Assembly: GCA_024036415.1 (NCBI GenBank)
Contig: JAMWET010003540.1
Coordinates: forward strand, 60,001-124,000
Length of the DNA: 64,000 nt
Direction of reading: 5' to 3'
Source: Prochilodus magdalenae
Taxonomy: Eukaryota > Chordata > Actinopteri > Characiformes > Prochilodontidae
Shown here: piece by piece, positions 62,279 through 64,000 of the stretch
Layout of the letters: each line of letters begins with the position of its first letter
Position numbering within the stretch: position 1 is the stretch's first letter
Translations under genes and position numbers: made by a program
Notes under the pieces: generated by a model
What the model saw: the letters and a program-made list of their open reading frames with translations, nothing else
What the model was told of the DNA's origin: nothing
The model's database searches: none

Positions 62279-62600
62279 CTTCAGAGAGCTGAACTCAACC
62301 AGAGCTGATCAGGCTGCGGCTCCTGCTGGGGCTAACAGCTAATGCTAACGTTAGCTCTTCATGACAGACTCAGCACCGCCACCTGAACTCCTCACAGCCC
62401 GAGGACAGGGTGACCGGAAAGATGTAAACCTGAGCTCGCTGTTATGTCCAAAGATAAAACTCATTAATCCAGTAATGAATTATAAACCGCGTAACGGAAC
62501 AGGCTAGCTAGCCGCTAACACAGACTTCCGATTGTAAACAAAGCACGGAATCATGGGAAATCCCCACAGTCCATACCATCCACTCTCACAATCAGGCTTC
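62279..62600 (-). promoter_or_regulatory. ATE1: Putative ATE1 distal promoter / 5' UTR
   Basis: This is the sequence directly upstream of the distal start codon. On the gene strand it contains a CGGAAGT core (plus-strand ACTTCCG at 62524-62530), an ETS/GABP-type site common in TATA-less housekeeping promoters, about 250 bp before the ATG. There is no TATA box at a suitable spacing. The block is single-copy in the window and free of the tandem repeats seen elsewhere, then passes into AT-rich DNA after about 62600. A transcription start site cannot be placed from sequence. It is a promoter by position and composition only. Confidence 0.5.
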
Positions 62601-63094
62601 TTACACACGAGACCTTATACAGCACTTAGAAATTATATTTAACATATATAAATAATTATAAGGGTAATATAACAGTGTATATATTACTATATCAATATTA
62701 CAAATGATATATAGCATAAAACTAATATACAGTATTTTAATTATGGCTAATAACATATAAGACTATTATATACAACATATAAATAATAATAATATTATTA
62801 TTATTAGAGTGTATATTTAATATATATGACTTACTAGTTAAAAATAGCCTTATGTACGAATAGCCATTATTCATACACTGTATATTACTTAGAACGGTTA
62901 TGCTATGTAAGATATAACATACAGCACTGGAAAGGTTTAAGAGCCCCCCTGTACCTGATCAGTGTCTCTAGGTGTGCAGGTTCTGGGTTTGTGTTGGTTC
63001 TGTTTGGTTCTCTACACTACTGGAACCATGTCTCCCAAACTCCAGATCAGATATTGTATTAGATCTGTTTATTTAGAAAATCACTAATGACCTC

Positions 63095-63440
63095 CAGAAG
63101 CCTGTTTTTAGAACCATGCTCGCTGTGTGTTTCACCCCAGCCACCGCTTGCTGGTCTCTCTGTAGGTCACTCGAGGTCATCTTACCTATGGGTAAGGGAC
63201 ATTGGAATGAGGTGGCGCTCATCACGGTCAGTAGAGAGGGGGTTTGGCCCTCTGCCAGTCTGTAGCTGTGTTGTCCTGTGTGTTTGCTGCTGGACCTTGT
63301 TCTTATGAACCAGATGCTCACTGTATCTGCCAGTAAAGCTAGAACCCAACCTTCGGTTCCTCACTGAGAACCTGCTGTACATGTGGAGATGCTGATTGAA
63401 GAAGAAGCCGGAGGGGTCTCTGATTTATTTATATATACAC
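63095..63440 (+). repeat. Interspersed repeat R3, copy 2
   Basis: Shares its first 90 and last 130 bases with 48000-48225. It has an extra middle part ('gggtaagggacattggaatg' to 'tctgccag') that the other copy has lost. Confidence 0.75.
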
Positions 63441-63869
63441 TATATTATAATACTATTGTTATTATGTATGTATGTACATATATATGAGGGTTCTGTACAG
63501 AGCCATAAACATTAAAAAACATTTGCCTTGAGAGTTTTACATAAGGTTAAAATACTTCTTCAGGTCGATGGTTCTACATAGAACATTTAAACAATGGATC
63601 TTTAGGCCTAAAGCATCAATGAGGGTTCTTCTTCTATACGACACATAACTGAGATCATAAAGTGGATATGAATACAGAACCGTATGATGCATTCTCCTAC
63701 AGCCTGAAGAACATTTTTAACATTCACAGATCCATTTAAACAAAAATACGCTTTATTATGCTTCCAGGATTCTTCAGTAAACAGATTGCTTCCGTTGAGA
63801 ACCATAAGCTCTGTAAAGAACCATTTCATGCTGAAAGTTCATGGTTCTGAAAAGGTCTATTGGCCCATA

Positions 63870-63940
63870 GCATTAAATTTACATTTCAGTTTACAATTAA
63901 GGCATTTAGCAGACGCTCTTATCGAGAGCGACTTACAACC
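63870..63940 (-). mobile_element. SINE/LINE-type 3' tail
   Basis: 'ggcatttagcagacgctctt' and 'atcgagagcgacttacaa' form a conserved retroposon tail widespread in teleosts, here reversed. The body would lie towards higher coordinates and is not recognised. Confidence 0.7.
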
Positions 63941-64000
63941 GTGCTTAGTGTTCCGTTGGATAATGTTTCCCAGTTAGTGTAGGATGGTTAGAGTCTAGAA

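Larger units (their letters stand above)
62600..64000. other. Upstream flank of ATE1
   Basis: AT-rich DNA (62620-62930), an R3 repeat copy (63095-63440), AT-rich and unremarkable sequence, and a SINE/LINE-type 3' tail near 63870-63940. No exon of a neighbouring gene recognised on either strand. Confidence 0.75.

Overview
The window is vertebrate, almost certainly teleost fish, nuclear DNA. It has spliced coding exons with GT-AG introns, Tc1/mariner and hAT-type transposon remnants, tRNA-derived SINE pieces and very many tandem repeats. The repeat families look like those of otophysan fish (characin/catfish group). That placement rests on my recollection of repeat families and is weaker than 'teleost'.

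The only gene I can support is the 5' two-thirds of ATE1, arginyl-tRNA--protein transferase (N-terminal arginylation, Arg/N-degron pathway), on the minus strand. Ten coding exons were placed by hand from splice sites, phase and resemblance to mammalian ATE1. They are two alternative first exons (62191-62278 and 60111-60213), exon 2 (52757-52820), exon 3 (50519-50581), exon 4 (50108-50223), exon 5 (46012-46197), exon 6 (34010-34221), two alternative 129-bp exons 7 (23498-23626 and 16518-16646) and exon 8 (7493-7525). All phases agree. A transcript with one first exon and one exon 7 encodes 297 codons (distal start) or 302 codons (proximal start), up to a phase-0 junction where the window leaves the gene inside intron 8. 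The C-terminal catalytic exons are missing.

The introns hold nearly everything else. Nine large tandem arrays cover about 14.7 kb, roughly 23% of the window: 67-bp unit (1-2957), 39-bp (6277-7015), 50-bp (9110-9797), 118-bp (15230-16128), 91-bp (26012-29884), 54-bp (37515-38225), 21-bp (41590-42019), 42-bp (50735-52718, about 91% of intron 2) and 32-bp (54718-57196). Between them lie seven copies of an internally deleted Tc1-like element, fragments of at least three other Tc1-like families, foldback elements, hAT-like MITEs and microsatellites.

The most interesting biology is in the splicing architecture. Exon 5 (62 codons, in frame if skipped) has a 3' splice site made of a near-consensus branch point, (TG)28 and a terminal TAG, and its donor lies about 18 bp from a transposon remnant. 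Four exons (2, 5 and both exons 7) begin with AG immediately followed by a donor-like GTATGT or GTGAGN. They therefore resemble recursive-splicing exons, a possible basis for the choice between the two exons 7. Bases 62279-64000 are the upstream promoter/flank, mostly repeats; no neighbouring gene was recognised.
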